From: Thermohalobaculum sediminis
GTDB taxonomy: Bacteria; Pseudomonadota; Alphaproteobacteria; Rhodobacterales; Rhodobacteraceae
Length of the DNA: 64,000 nucleotides
Assembly (NCBI RefSeq): GCF_023487995.1
Contig: NZ_JAMFKN010000003.1
Location: 469,867 to 533,866 of the forward strand
Direction of reading: 5' to 3'
Positions within the stretch are counted from its first letter, which is position 1; every line of letters begins with the position of its first letter. The translations under genes and the position numbers were made by a program. Below the pieces are notes generated by a model. The model had not been told where the DNA came from. It ran no database searches and worked only from the letters and a program-made list of their open reading frames with translations. Shown here piece after piece: positions 54,289 to 63,923 of the stretch.

Positions 54289-55269
54289 CTATGCGCTGCC
54301 GATCAGGATGCCCGCGGCGAACACCAGCGAGCCGCCCACGATCACCTGAAACGCCGCGCGAAGGAAGGGTGTCTCCATGTAGCGATTCTGGATCCAGGCG
54401 ATCGCCCAGAGCTCGAACACCACGACGATCATGGCGATGATCGTGGCCGTCCAGAAGTCGGGGATAAGATAAGGCAGCGCGTGGCCCAGCCCCCCGACCG
54501 TGGTCATCACCCCGCAAGCGATCCCGCGCTTCACCGGCGAGCCGCGGCCCGAGATCTTGCCGTCGTCCGACACCGCCTCGGTGAAGCCCATCGAGATGCC
54601 AGCCCCCACCGACGCTGCGAGCCCCACGAGGAATGTCGAATGCGTGTCCATGGTCGCGAAGGCCGCGGCGAAGATCGGCGCGAGCGTCGAGACCGATCCG
54701 TCCATCAACCCCGCAAGCCCGGGCTGCACATAGGTCAGCACGAACTGTCGATGCGCGGCGCGGCCCTCCTCCTCGGCCACCTCGCCGGGGACGTGGCGCT
54801 CCTCGAGCCTGGCGGCCGTGCGCTCGTGTCCGGCCTCGGCGGCGGCGAGGTCGCCCAGCAGCTTGCGCGTCTCGGCGTCTGTGGCCTGCTTGGCGGCGGC
54901 GACGTAGAAGTCATGCGCCTCGCGCTCCATGTTCCCGGCTTCCTCGCGCATCCGCTCGACGCCGAGGTTCTCGACCAGCCAGACCGGGCGGCGCGTGTAG
55001 TAGCCCGAGACGTGCTCGCGCCTCAGCGGCAGGATCACCTCGCCGAAGCGCTTGCGATAGACCTCGATCAGGCGCTGGCGATGGCGGTCTTCCTCGGCCG
55101 CCATCTCCTCGAACATCGTCGCCGAGGCGGGAAAGGTTTCGCGCAGGCGCTCGGCGTAGAGCCGGTAGATGCGCGCATCGTCCTCCTCGGCCGAGATCGC
55201 GAGCGCGAGAATCTCGCGCTCGCCCAGCTCCGAGAAGCGGCGGCGGTTGGTGAAGCGAGTGAGAATCAT
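54289..55269 (-). CDS. mbfA: Membrane-bound ferritin / iron exporter (ferritin-VIT1 fusion)
   Basis: A 326-residue protein joining an N-terminal ferritin-like (erythrin) domain to a C-terminal VIT1/CCC1 membrane domain. The diiron ligands appear in LAISAEEDDARIYRLY, FEEMAAEEDRHRQRL and MEREAHDFYVAAAKQ. The membrane part starts near LTYVQPGLAGLMDGSVSTLAP and has about five helices, with ASVGAGISMGFTEAVSDDG as the VIT1 signature. In rhizobia and Agrobacterium MbfA exports iron and is repressed by Irr when iron is low. An iron control element lies directly upstream of this gene. Confidence 0.92.
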   Translation of the reverse strand: MILTRFTNRRRFSELGEREILALAISAEEDDARIYRLYAERLRETFPASATMFEEMAAEEDRHRQRLIEVYRKRFGEVILPLRREHVSGYYTRRPVWLVENLGVERMREEAGNMEREAHDFYVAAAKQATDAETRKLLGDLAAAEAGHERTAARLEERHVPGEVAEEEGRAAHRQFVLTYVQPGLAGLMDGSVSTLAPIFAAAFATMDTHSTFLVGLAASVGAGISMGFTEAVSDDGKISGRGSPVKRGIACGVMTTVGGLGHALPYLIPDFWTATIIAMIVVVFELWAIAWIQNRYMETPFLRAAFQVIVGGSLVFAAGILIGSA

Positions 55270-55281
55270 CGGAACCCGAGT

Positions 55282-55307
55282 TTAGAACAATTCTAAGCGA
55301 GAATTGT
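55282..55307. promoter_or_regulatory. Iron control element (Irr box) upstream of mbfA
   Basis: TTAGAA-CAA-TTCTAA (55282-55296) is a perfect 6+6 inverted repeat of the ICE type bound by Irr in alphaproteobacteria. It overlaps a second perfect repeat, ACAATTCT-5 nt-AGAATTGT (55287-55307). The pair lies 13 to 38 bp before the mbfA start, where binding would block transcription under iron limitation. Confidence 0.8.
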
Positions 55308-55350
55308 CCGTTGCGGCTCCGCGCGCAACCCCCTGCGTCGCTCGGGCCGC

Positions 55351-55770
55351 TCAGCCCTGATACCCGCCCATCGCGCAGATGATGCGCCATTCCTCGTCCG
55401 AGACCGGCACCACCGACAGGCGCGACTGGCGCACCAGCGCGAAGTCCGAAAGACGCGGCTCGGCCTTGATCTCGGCCAGCGTGACCGGCCGGGGCATCGG
55501 CGCGACCGCCCGGATGTCCACGCATTCCCAGCGCGGATCGTCGGTGGTGGTGTCGGGATGCGCGAGCGCGCAGACCTCGACGATGCCGACGATGCGTTTC
55601 TCGTCCACCGAGTGGTAGAAGAAGCCGAGGTCACCCAGCTTCATCGCCTTCATGTTGTTGCGCGCCTGGTAGTTGCGCACGCCGTCCCACTGCTCGCCGG
55701 CGGCGCCCTTCGCGAGCTGATCGTCCCAGCCCCACGTGCCGGGTTCGGATTTGAACAGCCAGTAGGCCAT
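55351..55770 (-). CDS. EVE-domain protein
   Basis: A 139-residue single EVE (PUA-like) domain protein, family of human THYN1. It starts MAYWLFKSEPGTWGWDDQLA, with the hallmark GVRNYQARNNMKAMKLGDLGFFYHS and the end EEWRIICAMGGYQG. EVE domains bind modified bases in RNA or DNA; the cellular role of the stand-alone bacterial form is not settled. It is 19 bp downstream of the APH/AAA gene on the same strand. Confidence 0.9.
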   Translation of the reverse strand: MAYWLFKSEPGTWGWDDQLAKGAAGEQWDGVRNYQARNNMKAMKLGDLGFFYHSVDEKRIVGIVEVCALAHPDTTTDDPRWECVDIRAVAPMPRPVTLAEIKAEPRLSDFALVRQSRLSVVPVSDEEWRIICAMGGYQG

Positions 55771-55789
55771 GGATCGCTCCCTGATGTGG

Positions 55790-57313
55790 TCAATCGTTCC
55801 GGGATATGGCGGTGCGCGCCGTCTCGGCCACCCGGGCGGGGCCGTCATCTGCCCCAAGCCGCGTCCAGCAGATCTTGCCAAGGTCGTAGCCGGCCTGCAT
55901 CGCCACCACGCGGGCATCGGCGTCCGACACGTCGCCCGCCCGCGCTTCGACCCGCGCCGTCAGCGTGGCCTTCGGCGCGTCGAGCCAGAGGCCGGTGAAG
56001 GCCGCCCCCGCCTCGGCCGCCAACGCCGCCACCGCCTCGCGCTCGGCCTCGCGCAGATGGGCTGCGTCGAGGATCACCGTGGCGCCCCCCGCCAGCGCCA
56101 TGCGCGCGCGCCGGGCCATCGTGGCGTAGACTTCGGTCGAGACTTCCGGCGCATAGGCGTCTTTCGGCAGGCGCTCGGCCTCCTCCGCCCCCCACATTGC
56201 CTTGCGGATCGCGTCAGAGCGCAGCACCACGGCGTCGAGGGGCCCTGCGAGCGCGCGCGCCAGCGTCGACTTGCCCGAGCCCGAGAGGCCCCCGACCGCG
56301 ATCAGCCGTGGCCGGCGGGGCGCTTCCAGATAGCCGCGCGCCAGCTCGGCATAGGCCCGGGCTTCGTCCGCCGCGCCCTCGCCGCCGCAGGTCTCGACGG
56401 TCAGTCCCGCCACCTTCGCCCGGATCGCGGCGCGGCAGGCGCGGTAGAGGGGCAAGAGGCCGAGCCCGCCATATGCGACCTGCTCGCCCTCCCCGTCCGC
56501 GGCCATCCGCTCGGCCCAGGCATTGAAGGTGACGCTGGCCAGATCGCGCCGCCCGCGATGATCGAGGTCCATCATCAGGAAGGCCAGATCATAGAGCGGG
56601 TCGATGTCGGTCAGTTCGTCGTTGAAATCGATGCAGTCGAAGGGCGCGGGGCGGCCCTGCCACAGCACGATGTTGCGCAGGTGCAGATCGCCATGGCAGC
56701 GCCGGGCCGGGCGGGCCGCGGCCGCGGGCGCGAGCCGCCGGCCATGCTCGCGCAGGAGCCGGGCGACGGGGGCGGCGGCATCGCCGATGACCGACGCAAG
56801 GCGGTCGATCGCGCTCACCTCGGCCAGCGCAAGCTCGGGCAGCGGGCGCAGGCAGGGGCGGGCGGGGGCGCTGCGGTGCATGTCGGCCACGGCCTTGCCC
56901 GTCGCGTGCATCAGCCCCGCGTCGAGCCGCCCCTGGGCCGCCATGCGGTCGAAGAGGCCCGCGGCGTCGAAGCGGCGCATCAGCACCACGGGCTCGGCGC
57001 TTTCGGGCGCGGGCGGCGGGATCAGGCGCGGCGGCGCGTCCCCGATCCCGGCGAGCCCGAGATAGAGCCCCGGTGCGGTGCGCGAATTCTCGGCGATCTC
57101 GCGCAGGGCCGAGGCGCGGCGGCGGGCCCGCGTCGAGTAATCGAGAAAGCCGTAATCGACCGGGCGGCGCAGCTTGAAGGCGCGCTCGCCGGCGAGGAAC
57201 ACGGCCGCGGTGTGGGTGTCGATCCGCTCGGGGCGGGTGCCCCCATGGGTGGCGGGGTCGGCGAGGAATGCGGCGAACCGCTCGAACTCCGCGCTGTCCC
57301 CCTCACCGGCCAT
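55790..57313 (-). CDS. Aminoglycoside-phosphotransferase-like kinase fused to P-loop NTPase
   Basis: A 507-residue two-domain protein. The N-terminal APH-like domain (about 1-320) has the catalytic loop CHGDLHLRNIVLW and metal site CIDFNDELTDIDPLYD. The C-terminal domain has Walker A GGLSGSGKSTLARAL near residue 345 and resembles small-molecule kinases (gluconate kinase/zeta toxin-like AAA_33). The same fusion is widespread in bacteria without known substrate. It lies between YciI-like and EVE genes with short gaps. Confidence 0.87.
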   Translation of the reverse strand: MAGEGDSAEFERFAAFLADPATHGGTRPERIDTHTAAVFLAGERAFKLRRPVDYGFLDYSTRARRRASALREIAENSRTAPGLYLGLAGIGDAPPRLIPPPAPESAEPVVLMRRFDAAGLFDRMAAQGRLDAGLMHATGKAVADMHRSAPARPCLRPLPELALAEVSAIDRLASVIGDAAAPVARLLREHGRRLAPAAAARPARRCHGDLHLRNIVLWQGRPAPFDCIDFNDELTDIDPLYDLAFLMMDLDHRGRRDLASVTFNAWAERMAADGEGEQVAYGGLGLLPLYRACRAAIRAKVAGLTVETCGGEGAADEARAYAELARGYLEAPRRPRLIAVGGLSGSGKSTLARALAGPLDAVVLRSDAIRKAMWGAEEAERLPKDAYAPEVSTEVYATMARRARMALAGGATVILDAAHLREAEREAVAALAAEAGAAFTGLWLDAPKATLTARVEARAGDVSDADARVVAMQAGYDLGKICWTRLGADDGPARVAETARTAISRND

Positions 57314-57317
57314 GGTT

Positions 57318-57593
57318 TCAGCCGACCACCCGCTTCCAGTCGCGGATCTCGACCGACTGGAACAGGCCCGCCGTGGCGTAAGGATCGGCCGCGCACCAGG
57401 CCTCGACGGTCGCGCGGTCGGGGGCCTCGAAGATCAGGAGAGAGCCGCACATCTCGCCTGCCGCGTCGAGGAAGGGTCCGGCCTGCTGGATCGCGCCGTC
57501 GGTCCCGCGGATATGCGCGAGATGCGCCTCGCGGTTGGACTTGCGGATCTCGATGGACCCAGGCTTGTCGATGCAGATGACGGCATAGAGCAT
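57318..57593 (-). CDS. YciI-family protein
   Basis: A 91-residue protein beginning MLYAVICIDKPGSIEIRKSN. The conserved His/Asp pair of the YciI fold is visible in NREAHLAHIRG and FEAPDRATVEAWCAADPYATAGLF. It is a dimeric ferredoxin-like protein of unknown function in most bacteria. Only 4 bp separate it from the APH/AAA gene downstream. Confidence 0.9.
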   Translation of the reverse strand: MLYAVICIDKPGSIEIRKSNREAHLAHIRGTDGAIQQAGPFLDAAGEMCGSLLIFEAPDRATVEAWCAADPYATAGLFQSVEIRDWKRVVG

Positions 57594-57658
57594 GGCGTTC
57601 CTCCCTCGCGTGCGGGGCTCTCAATGCGCGATCGGCGCGCGGCCCGCAAGCCCGGACG

Positions 57659-58774
57659 TCAGGCCTTGGCGCCCTTCCTGCCCGAGCCGATGACGGGCGC
57701 GGCACTTTCGTCCAGCGGCCAGCGCGGGCGGGCGCGGACCTCGCCCGGCGCCTCGCCCGCGATCAGCCGCTCGGCACCCGCCCAGGCGATCATCGCGGCG
57801 TTGTCGGTGCAGAGCGCGAGTGGCGGGGCGACGGCCCGGAACCCCTCGGCGCGCGCCGCATCCTCGAGCGCGCCGCGCAAGGCCCGATTGGCGGCGACGC
57901 CGCCCGCGACCGCGATCACCGGCGCCTCGAGCCCCGGATGCCGCGCCCGGAAGGCGCGCATGGCGCGGGCGGTCTTGGCGCCCAGCACCTCGGCCACCGC
58001 CGCCTGGAACGAGGCGCAGAGGTCGGCCACGTCGCGCAGGAAAAGCCCACCCTGCGCCGCCACCAGCCGGTCGCGCGCCCGTACCACGGCGGTCTTGAGG
58101 CCCGAGAAGCTCATATCCGCACCCGGGCGGTCCATCAGCGGGCGGGGCAGGTCGAAGCGGGCAGGGTCGCCCGATGCCGCCCGGCGCTCGACCTCGGGGC
58201 CACCGGGAAAACCCAGGCCCAGCATCTTCGCCACCTTGTCGAACGCCTCGCCCGGCGCGTCGTCGATGGTCGAGCCGAGGCGGTGATACCGCCCGAGCCC
58301 CTCGACCGCGATCAGCTGGCAATGCCCGCCCGAGGCGAGCAGCAGCAGGTAAGGATAATCCACTCCGTCCGTCAGCCGCGGCGTGAGCGCGTGGCCCTCG
58401 AGATGGTTCACCCCGATCAGCGCCTTGCCCGCGCCCGCGGCGATGCCCCTCGCGGCCATCACCCCCGTCAGCACCCCGCCGATCAGCCCCGGCCCTGCCG
58501 TCACCGCGATGGCGTCGATGGCGTCGAGGCCGAGCCCCGCCTCGGCCAGCGCGCGGCGCACCACCAGATCCAGCCGCTCGGCATGGGCGCGGGCGGCGAT
58601 CTCGGGCACCACGCCGCCAAAGGCCGCGTGCAGGTCCTCCTGCCCGAACACGGCGCTCGACAGGATCGCGCCCGGCCCCTGCGCCACGCCGACCTTGCCG
58701 CGCGCGCGCACCACCGCGGCCGCGGTCTCGTCGCAGCTCGATTCGATGCCAAGGATGGTCAGTTCCGTCGTCAT
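57659..58774 (-). CDS. tsaD: tRNA N6-threonylcarbamoyltransferase TsaD
   Basis: It transfers threonylcarbamoyl from the AMP ester to A37 of tRNAs that read ANN codons, acting with TsaB and TsaE. The 371 residues begin [17 protein letters not shown]. They hold metal-binding His residues in AHAERL and GVNHLEGHA, the nucleotide motif [13 protein letters not shown] and the C-terminal [13 protein letters not shown] and [12 protein letters not shown]. Length is slightly above the E. coli enzyme. It is divergent from hemC. Confidence 0.97.
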   Translation of the reverse strand: MTTELTILGIESSCDETAAAVVRARGKVGVAQGPGAILSSAVFGQEDLHAAFGGVVPEIAARAHAERLDLVVRRALAEAGLGLDAIDAIAVTAGPGLIGGVLTGVMAARGIAAGAGKALIGVNHLEGHALTPRLTDGVDYPYLLLLASGGHCQLIAVEGLGRYHRLGSTIDDAPGEAFDKVAKMLGLGFPGGPEVERRAASGDPARFDLPRPLMDRPGADMSFSGLKTAVVRARDRLVAAQGGLFLRDVADLCASFQAAVAEVLGAKTARAMRAFRARHPGLEAPVIAVAGGVAANRALRGALEDAARAEGFRAVAPPLALCTDNAAMIAWAGAERLIAGEAPGEVRARPRWPLDESAAPVIGSGRKGAKA

Positions 58775-58857
58775 GCGCTCTCCGCGCCCGCGCGGGCGTT
58801 GCGCGCCCGGGTCCCGCCTCTTACTAAGGTGCCGATGCCGCCACAGAAAGAGCCAAG

Positions 58858-59799
58858 ATGACCGCAGGCCTGCCCAGCCCCGACCGACCCTTGCGCATCG
58901 GCACGCGCGGCTCGCCGCTGGCGCTGGCGCAGGCGCACGAGACGCGCGACCGGCTGATGGCGGCGCATGGCCTGCCCGAAGCGGCGTTCGAGATCGTCGT
59001 CGTCTCGGTGATGGGCGACCGGGTGCAGGACCGGGCGCTGTCCGAGATCGGCGGCAAGGGCCTGTTCACCAAGGAGATCGAGGACGGGCTTGCGGATGGC
59101 AGCCTCGACATCGCGGTCCATTCGATGAAGGACATGCCGACGGTGCTGCCCGACGGGCTCGCCATAACGGCGCTCCTGCCGCGCGAGGACGTGCGCGACG
59201 CCTTCATCAGCCACCGTCATGGCGGCATCGCCGACCTGCCCGCGGGCGCGGTGGTCGGCACTTCGTCGCTCAGGCGCCGGGCGCAGTTGCTGCATCGCAG
59301 GCCCGACCTTCGGGTAGTCGAGTTTCGCGGCAACGTGCAGACCCGGATGCGCAAGCTGGCTGAGGGCGTGGCCGAGGCGACATTCCTCGCCTGCGCGGGA
59401 CTGCGGCGCCTGGGCCTCGAGCACGAGATCCGCGCCGCCATCGAACCCGACGCGATGCTGCCAGCGGTCGCGCAAGGCGCCATCGGGATCGAGAGCCGCG
59501 CCGATGACGCGCGTGTGCTCGGCCTGCTCGATGCCATCCACGACCGCCCAACGGGCACTTGCCTTGCCGCCGAGCGCGCCTTCCTCGGCGCCCTTGACGG
59601 CTCGTGCCGCACCCCGATCGGCGGTCTTGCGATGATCGAAGGCGCGGACCTCTGGTTCCGCGGCGAGATCATCCGCCCCGACGGCGCCATCCGCCACGCC
59701 ACCGAGCGGCGCGGGCCGCTCTCGGACGCCGCCGCCATGGGCCGCAACGCGGCCGGCGAGTTGCGCGCGCTGGGCGGCGCCGGCTTCTTCGACATTTGA
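58858..59799 (+). CDS. hemC: Porphobilinogen deaminase (hydroxymethylbilane synthase)
   Basis: It polymerises four porphobilinogens to hydroxymethylbilane. The 313 residues begin [20 protein letters not shown] and show [30 protein letters not shown]. The cysteine that carries the dipyrromethane cofactor is Cys250 in [12 protein letters not shown] promoter candidate lies at 58799-58827 (TTGCGC, 17 bp, TACTAA). The start of hemD overlaps its stop by one base (TGATG). Confidence 0.97.
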   Translation: MTAGLPSPDRPLRIGTRGSPLALAQAHETRDRLMAAHGLPEAAFEIVVVSVMGDRVQDRALSEIGGKGLFTKEIEDGLADGSLDIAVHSMKDMPTVLPDGLAITALLPREDVRDAFISHRHGGIADLPAGAVVGTSSLRRRAQLLHRRPDLRVVEFRGNVQTRMRKLAEGVAEATFLACAGLRRLGLEHEIRAAIEPDAMLPAVAQGAIGIESRADDARVLGLLDAIHDRPTGTCLAAERAFLGALDGSCRTPIGGLAMIEGADLWFRGEIIRPDGAIRHATERRGPLSDAAAMGRNAAGELRALGGAGFFDI

Positions 59800-60551
59800 T
59801 GGTCGACCCGGTCGTCCTCGTCACGCGGCCCGAGGCGGAAGCGGCCCGCGTGGTCGCCCGGCTTGCGGCGCTCGGGATCGCCGCGCTCGCCTGGCCGCTG
59901 ACCGCGATCCGCTTTCTGCCGGGGCCCGTCGCGATCCCGGACGGAACGGGCGCGCTCCTGTTCACCTCGGCAAACGGCGTGGCGGCCTTTGCCCGCGCCT
60001 CGGCCCGGCGCGATCTGCCCGCGCTTTGCGTGGGCGAGCGGACCGCCGAGGCCGCGCGTCAGGCCGGATTTACGGATGCCGAATCAGCTGATGGCGACGT
60101 CCGTTCGCTTGCCCGCCTCGCCGCGTGCCACGGCGCGCGGGCCATGCTGCACCCGCGTGGCGAGGATGCGGCGGGGGATCTTGCGGGGCATCTGGCGCGG
60201 CACGGCATCGCGGTCGCCGAGGCAATTCTCTACGCTGCCGAGGAAACCGGCGCCGTGCCTCCGCCCATTTGCCAGGCGCTGGAGAGCGGCCGCCCCTGCG
60301 TCGTCACTGCCTGGTCGCCGCGGAATGCGGCGATCCTGGCGCGCCGATTCGCCGCGAATCCCGCATGGAGGCGCGAAAACCTGCATGCGGCGGCCATTTC
60401 CGACCGCGCTGCCGGTCCGTTGCGCGACGGGGGCCTCGGCGCCGTGACGGTGGCCGCACGCCCCGACGGCGACGCCATGCTCGACGCCATCGTGGCGGCG
60501 TGGCACGCCGCGGGGGACGTACAGGCACGGGACGGTGACAATCGGTCCTGA
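59799..60551 (+). CDS. hemD: Uroporphyrinogen-III synthase
   Basis: It closes hydroxymethylbilane to uroporphyrinogen III with inversion of ring D. The 250 residues are weakly conserved, as is usual, but VLVTRPEAEAARVVARLAAL, LFTSANGVAAFA and VVTAWSPRNAAILAR follow the family. The start shares a base with the hemC stop. The order hemC-hemD-Mic60-hemY confirms the call. Confidence 0.93.
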   Translation: MVDPVVLVTRPEAEAARVVARLAALGIAALAWPLTAIRFLPGPVAIPDGTGALLFTSANGVAAFARASARRDLPALCVGERTAEAARQAGFTDAESADGDVRSLARLAACHGARAMLHPRGEDAAGDLAGHLARHGIAVAEAILYAAEETGAVPPPICQALESGRPCVVTAWSPRNAAILARRFAANPAWRRENLHAAAISDRAAGPLRDGGLGAVTVAARPDGDAMLDAIVAAWHAAGDVQARDGDNRS

Positions 60552-60662
60552 CTTGGCACGTTGCCCCGAGGCGCCGGGGTTCCTAGTCTATAGAACACCT
60601 CTCCCGCTCGCGGGGGACGGGCTGCCACCGGACCGGGATTCGACAGGAAGGGGCCAAGAGCA

Positions 60663-62108
60663 ATGAACCGCCCAAAGGACGACCAGAGGCCCTCGGACCC
60701 GAAGGACGACACGGCCGCGGCACAACCAAAGAACGAGTCCGACGCACTCGCTTCGCCCGAAGCGGCGGCGCCGCGTGAAACGGACAAGCCCACGGCCAAC
60801 AGCGACCCCGCCGTCGAGCCGGCCACCGCCGAGGCGGACGAGGGCACCGGCGACGGCCGCCCGGCACCCGGCGACGATCCGGGCGTGAACGACGAGTGGC
60901 GAGAGGACACCGAGCCCGCAGCCGAGGTCCGAGGCGAGCCCGAACCCGAGCCCGAGCCCGAGCCCGAGCGCCCTGCCCCGGCGCGTGACGAGCGCGACGA
61001 GCGCGAGGTCCCCGACGAGGAGGAGGAGCACGGCATGGGCGTGGCTGCACGCATGCTGGTGCTGCTGCTGGTCTCCATCATCGGCGGGGTCGGCGCGCTC
61101 TACGCGGCGCCGAAGCTCGCGCCGCATGTGCCCGCAGGGGTCGCGAGATACCTCGTGCCCGGCGAGGCGGATGCGCAGGCCCGGATCGACGCGCTGGGCG
61201 AGGATCTCGCCGCCACGCGCGCCCGGCTCGATGCAGTCGAGGCCGCGCTGTCCGAACGCGCCGCGCAGGAGGCCGTCGTCGGCGTGGCCGAGGCGGTGAC
61301 CGCGCTGGAGGCCCGGATCTCGGATCTCGAGACAGCGACGGCGACGCTGGGCAACGGGCTCGCGGCGCTGCGCGATGCGCCGCCCGCCGCCGCACCCTCG
61401 GTCGTTGCAGGCGAGACGCCCGAGGCGGTCGCGGACGCGCTTGCGGCGCTCACGGCCCGGCTCGACGCGGTGGCCGCCACCGCAGGGGCCGCCGCCCCCG
61501 CCGAGGCGCTGGCCGGGCTGCGGGCCGAGCTCGATGCGCTGGCCGGGCGCGTGGCAGCCGTCGAGACCAGCCGCGACGGCGAGCTCGCGCAGCTCGAGCA
61601 GGCCGTGCGTGCCTCGGCGCTCGAACGCGCGATCGGCGCCCTGGCCGAGCGGGCCCGGACCGGCCAGCCCTTCGAGGCCCAGCTTTCCGAGGTCGAGGCG
61701 ATCTCGGGCGAGACGGCGCCCGCGCCGCTGGCCGGCGCGGCCGCGGGCGGCGTGCCGTCCACGCTCGAACTTGGCCGCACGATGCCGGATGCCGCGCGCG
61801 CCGCGCTGGCGGCCGACATCCGAGCGTCGGCCGAGCCGGGCCTGCTCGGCCAGCTCGGCGCCTGGGCGCGCAGCCAGGTGATCATGCGCCCGACGGTGGC
61901 GCGAGAGGGCGAGGACGTGGCCTCGGTGCTGAGCCGCGTCGGCGCGAAGCTCGAGGCCGGCGACGCCGGCGCGGCCGAGGCCGAGGTCGCGGCGCTGCCC
62001 GAACATGCCCGCGCGGCTATGGGCGGCTGGCTCGAGATGCTCGCCGCGCGCGCGGCGGCGGACAAGGCGCTGGCCGACTGGCTCGGCGCGCTGGGCGCCA
62101 GGGGCTGA
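60663..62108 (+). CDS. Mitofilin/Mic60-family inner-membrane protein
   Basis: A 481-residue alphaproteobacterial Mic60 homologue. Residues 1-124 are acidic, Pro/Glu/Asp-rich and disordered, including repeated EPEP. One membrane helix follows at about 129-149 (RMLVLLLVSIIGGVGALY). A long periplasmic coiled coil spans about 165-330 and a C-terminal mitofilin-like region ends GGWLEMLAARAAADKALADW. In alphaproteobacteria this protein bends the inner membrane and is encoded in the haem locus between hemD and hemY, exactly as here. Confidence 0.9.
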   Translation: MNRPKDDQRPSDPKDDTAAAQPKNESDALASPEAAAPRETDKPTANSDPAVEPATAEADEGTGDGRPAPGDDPGVNDEWREDTEPAAEVRGEPEPEPEPEPERPAPARDERDEREVPDEEEEHGMGVAARMLVLLLVSIIGGVGALYAAPKLAPHVPAGVARYLVPGEADAQARIDALGEDLAATRARLDAVEAALSERAAQEAVVGVAEAVTALEARISDLETATATLGNGLAALRDAPPAAAPSVVAGETPEAVADALAALTARLDAVAATAGAAAPAEALAGLRAELDALAGRVAAVETSRDGELAQLEQAVRASALERAIGALAERARTGQPFEAQLSEVEAISGETAPAPLAGAAAGGVPSTLELGRTMPDAARAALAADIRASAEPGLLGQLGAWARSQVIMRPTVAREGEDVASVLSRVGAKLEAGDAGAAEAEVAALPEHARAAMGGWLEMLAARAAADKALADWLGALGARG

Positions 62109-62128
62109 GGTTAGGGGAGAGACGCATC

Positions 62129-63532
62129 ATGCTGGGTTCGGTCATCAGGATCTCCCTCTTCATCGCGGTCGTGGCCGCGATCACCTTCGGCGTGAACCAC
62201 CTGATGCAGACGCCGGGCGGCATCAGCATCCGCTTCGGCGAGTGGGAATTCGCGCTGACGCCGCTGATGTTCGTGGCGATGACGCTCGCGGGCTTTCTGG
62301 GCCTGTGGCTGCTGTTCAAGGTCGTGGGCCTCGCCATCGCGCTCCTGCGCTTCGTGATGGGCGACGAGACCGCCATCAGCCGCTTCTTCGACCGCAAGAA
62401 CGAGCGCAGCGGCCTGCGCGCGTTGACGCAGGCGCTGGTCGCGCTGCAGAGCGGCGACGCGCGGCGCGCGAAGGCCAAGGCGCAGAAGGCCGAGCGCCTG
62501 CTGCAGAAGCCCGAGCTCACGCGCCTCGTCAGCGCCCAGGCGGCCGAGTTGGCCGGCGACCGCGACCGGGCGCGGATCTACTACAAGGCGCTCGCGGACG
62601 GAGAGGGCACCGAGTTCGTCGGCGTCCGCGGCCTGCTGCGCCTCGCCATGGAGGACGGCGACAGCGAGAAGGCGCTGGTGCTCGCGCGAACCGCGGCCGG
62701 GCTGAACGGCTCGGACGCCGAGGTGCTCGACGCGCTCTACACCCTGCAGAGCCGCAAGTTCGACTGGGCCGCCGCGCGCACCACGCTCGCCGCCCAGCGC
62801 CGCGCCAAGGCCCTGCCCGAGCCCGAGGCACGGCGCCGGGATGCCATGCTCGCGCTGGCGCAGTCCGAGGACGCCGAGGCGGCGGGGAATGCCGAGGCCG
62901 CGATGCGCTTTGCCGTCGAGGCGGCCAAGACCGATCCCGCGAACCCCGAGGCCGTGGGCTCGGCAGCGCGGCTGCTCGCGGCGGCAGGACAGGCGCGAAC
63001 CGCCGCCAAGCTGATCACGGATGGCTGGAAGGTCGCGCCCTCGCCTGGCCTCGCCGCCGCCTTCGCCGCGCTTGAGCCCGACGAGGCGCCCGCCGCCCGG
63101 CGCCGCCGCTTCGAACGCCTGCTCGAGTCGAACCGCGACCATCCCGAGGGGCATTTCATCCGTGCCGAACTTGCGCTTCTGAACCGCGACTGGGCCGAGG
63201 CTCGATCGCAGATCCAGCGCATCGACGCCAACGAGCCGACCGCACGCTACTGCGCCATCATGGCCGCCATCGCGCGCGGCGAGGGGCGGCCCGAGAACGA
63301 GGTTCGCGCTTGGCTCGCCCGCGCGGTGGGCGCCCCGCGCGACGACGGCGCCGACGCGATCCTCGCCAACGCCGCCATGCTGCCGCTGATCATCGGCGAC
63401 GATCCCGCGCCCCACGACACGGCGCCACGGCAGGGAACGAACGGCAGCGGCACCAAGGGCAGCGGCGACGGCGCAGCCGCCTCGACGGCCGAGGGCAATG
63501 GCGGCGACGCCGCCCGCGCGACCGTCCTCTGA
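62129..63532 (+). CDS. hemY: HemY-family membrane/TPR protein
   Basis: A 467-residue protein with two membrane helices near the N-terminus (VIRISLFIAVVAAITFGVNHL and LMFVAMTLAGFLGLWLLFKV), followed by a TPR-like helical domain to about residue 410. The last 45 residues are low-complexity (Gly/Thr/Ser/Ala). The HemY N-domain signature FDRKNERSGLRALTQALVALQSGD is clear. Its exact role in tetrapyrrole synthesis is unsettled; it is not protoporphyrinogen oxidase. It is 20 bp downstream of the Mic60 gene. Confidence 0.92.
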   Translation: MLGSVIRISLFIAVVAAITFGVNHLMQTPGGISIRFGEWEFALTPLMFVAMTLAGFLGLWLLFKVVGLAIALLRFVMGDETAISRFFDRKNERSGLRALTQALVALQSGDARRAKAKAQKAERLLQKPELTRLVSAQAAELAGDRDRARIYYKALADGEGTEFVGVRGLLRLAMEDGDSEKALVLARTAAGLNGSDAEVLDALYTLQSRKFDWAAARTTLAAQRRAKALPEPEARRRDAMLALAQSEDAEAAGNAEAAMRFAVEAAKTDPANPEAVGSAARLLAAAGQARTAAKLITDGWKVAPSPGLAAAFAALEPDEAPAARRRRFERLLESNRDHPEGHFIRAELALLNRDWAEARSQIQRIDANEPTARYCAIMAAIARGEGRPENEVRAWLARAVGAPRDDGADAILANAAMLPLIIGDDPAPHDTAPRQGTNGSGTKGSGDGAAASTAEGNGGDAARATVL

Positions 63533-63698
63533 CCCCGCTTGCCAAACGGCGGGCCAGACACTATGGTCCGCCGCGTCCGGGGCGAGGGCTGCCGGTCAGC
63601 GTCGGGAGATGCACGTTCCGCGTGGTGCTCCGGAGGGTTGACGGGCAAAGCCGAGACCGCCTCCGTGACAGGCTGTTGAGACCGAAGACGACGGAGTT

Positions 63699-63737
63699 GC
63701 CGCAGTAGCTCAGCTGGTAGAGCAACGCATTCGTAAT
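63699..63737 (+). pseudogene. 5' half of a tRNA-Thr(CGT)-like gene
   Basis: GCCGCAGTA-GCTC...GAGC-A-ACGCA-TTCGTAA reads as acceptor strand, D arm, anticodon 5' strand and loop of a tRNA-Thr with anticodon CGT. After TTCGTAAT the sequence no longer pairs: there is no T arm and no matching acceptor 3' strand within 100 bp. Breakage at the anticodon loop is the usual crossover site of tRNA-targeting integrases. The sequence 63738-63833 shows no gene; it contains a short tandem repeat (AGTAGGGCCA, twice). Confidence 0.7.
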
Positions 63738-63833
63738 TAGCGGGTCCGCTCGCAAACTACGTTTGAGACCAGTTGGTTAGGCGCGGCGCGCTGTAACTAG
63801 TAGGGCCATAGTAGGGCCACGACAGAGAAGGAT

Positions 63834-63909
63834 GCCGGTGTAGCTCAGCTGGTAGAGCACGTCATTCGTAATGATGGGGTCGGGGGTTCGAGTCCCTTCA
63901 CCGGCACCA
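63834..63909 (+). tRNA. tRNA-Thr (anticodon CGT)
   Basis: A 76-nt cloverleaf with encoded CCA. The acceptor is GCCGGTG / CACCGGC, the D arm GCTC...GAGC, the anticodon stem-loop GTCAT-TCGTA-ATGAT region with CGT, and the T arm GGGGG-TTCGAGT-CCCTT. It reads ACG codons. It lies 100 bp after the broken tRNA-Thr-like half and 14 bp before an IS end. Confidence 0.93.
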
Positions 63910-63923
63910 TCCTTCTCAAGAAA

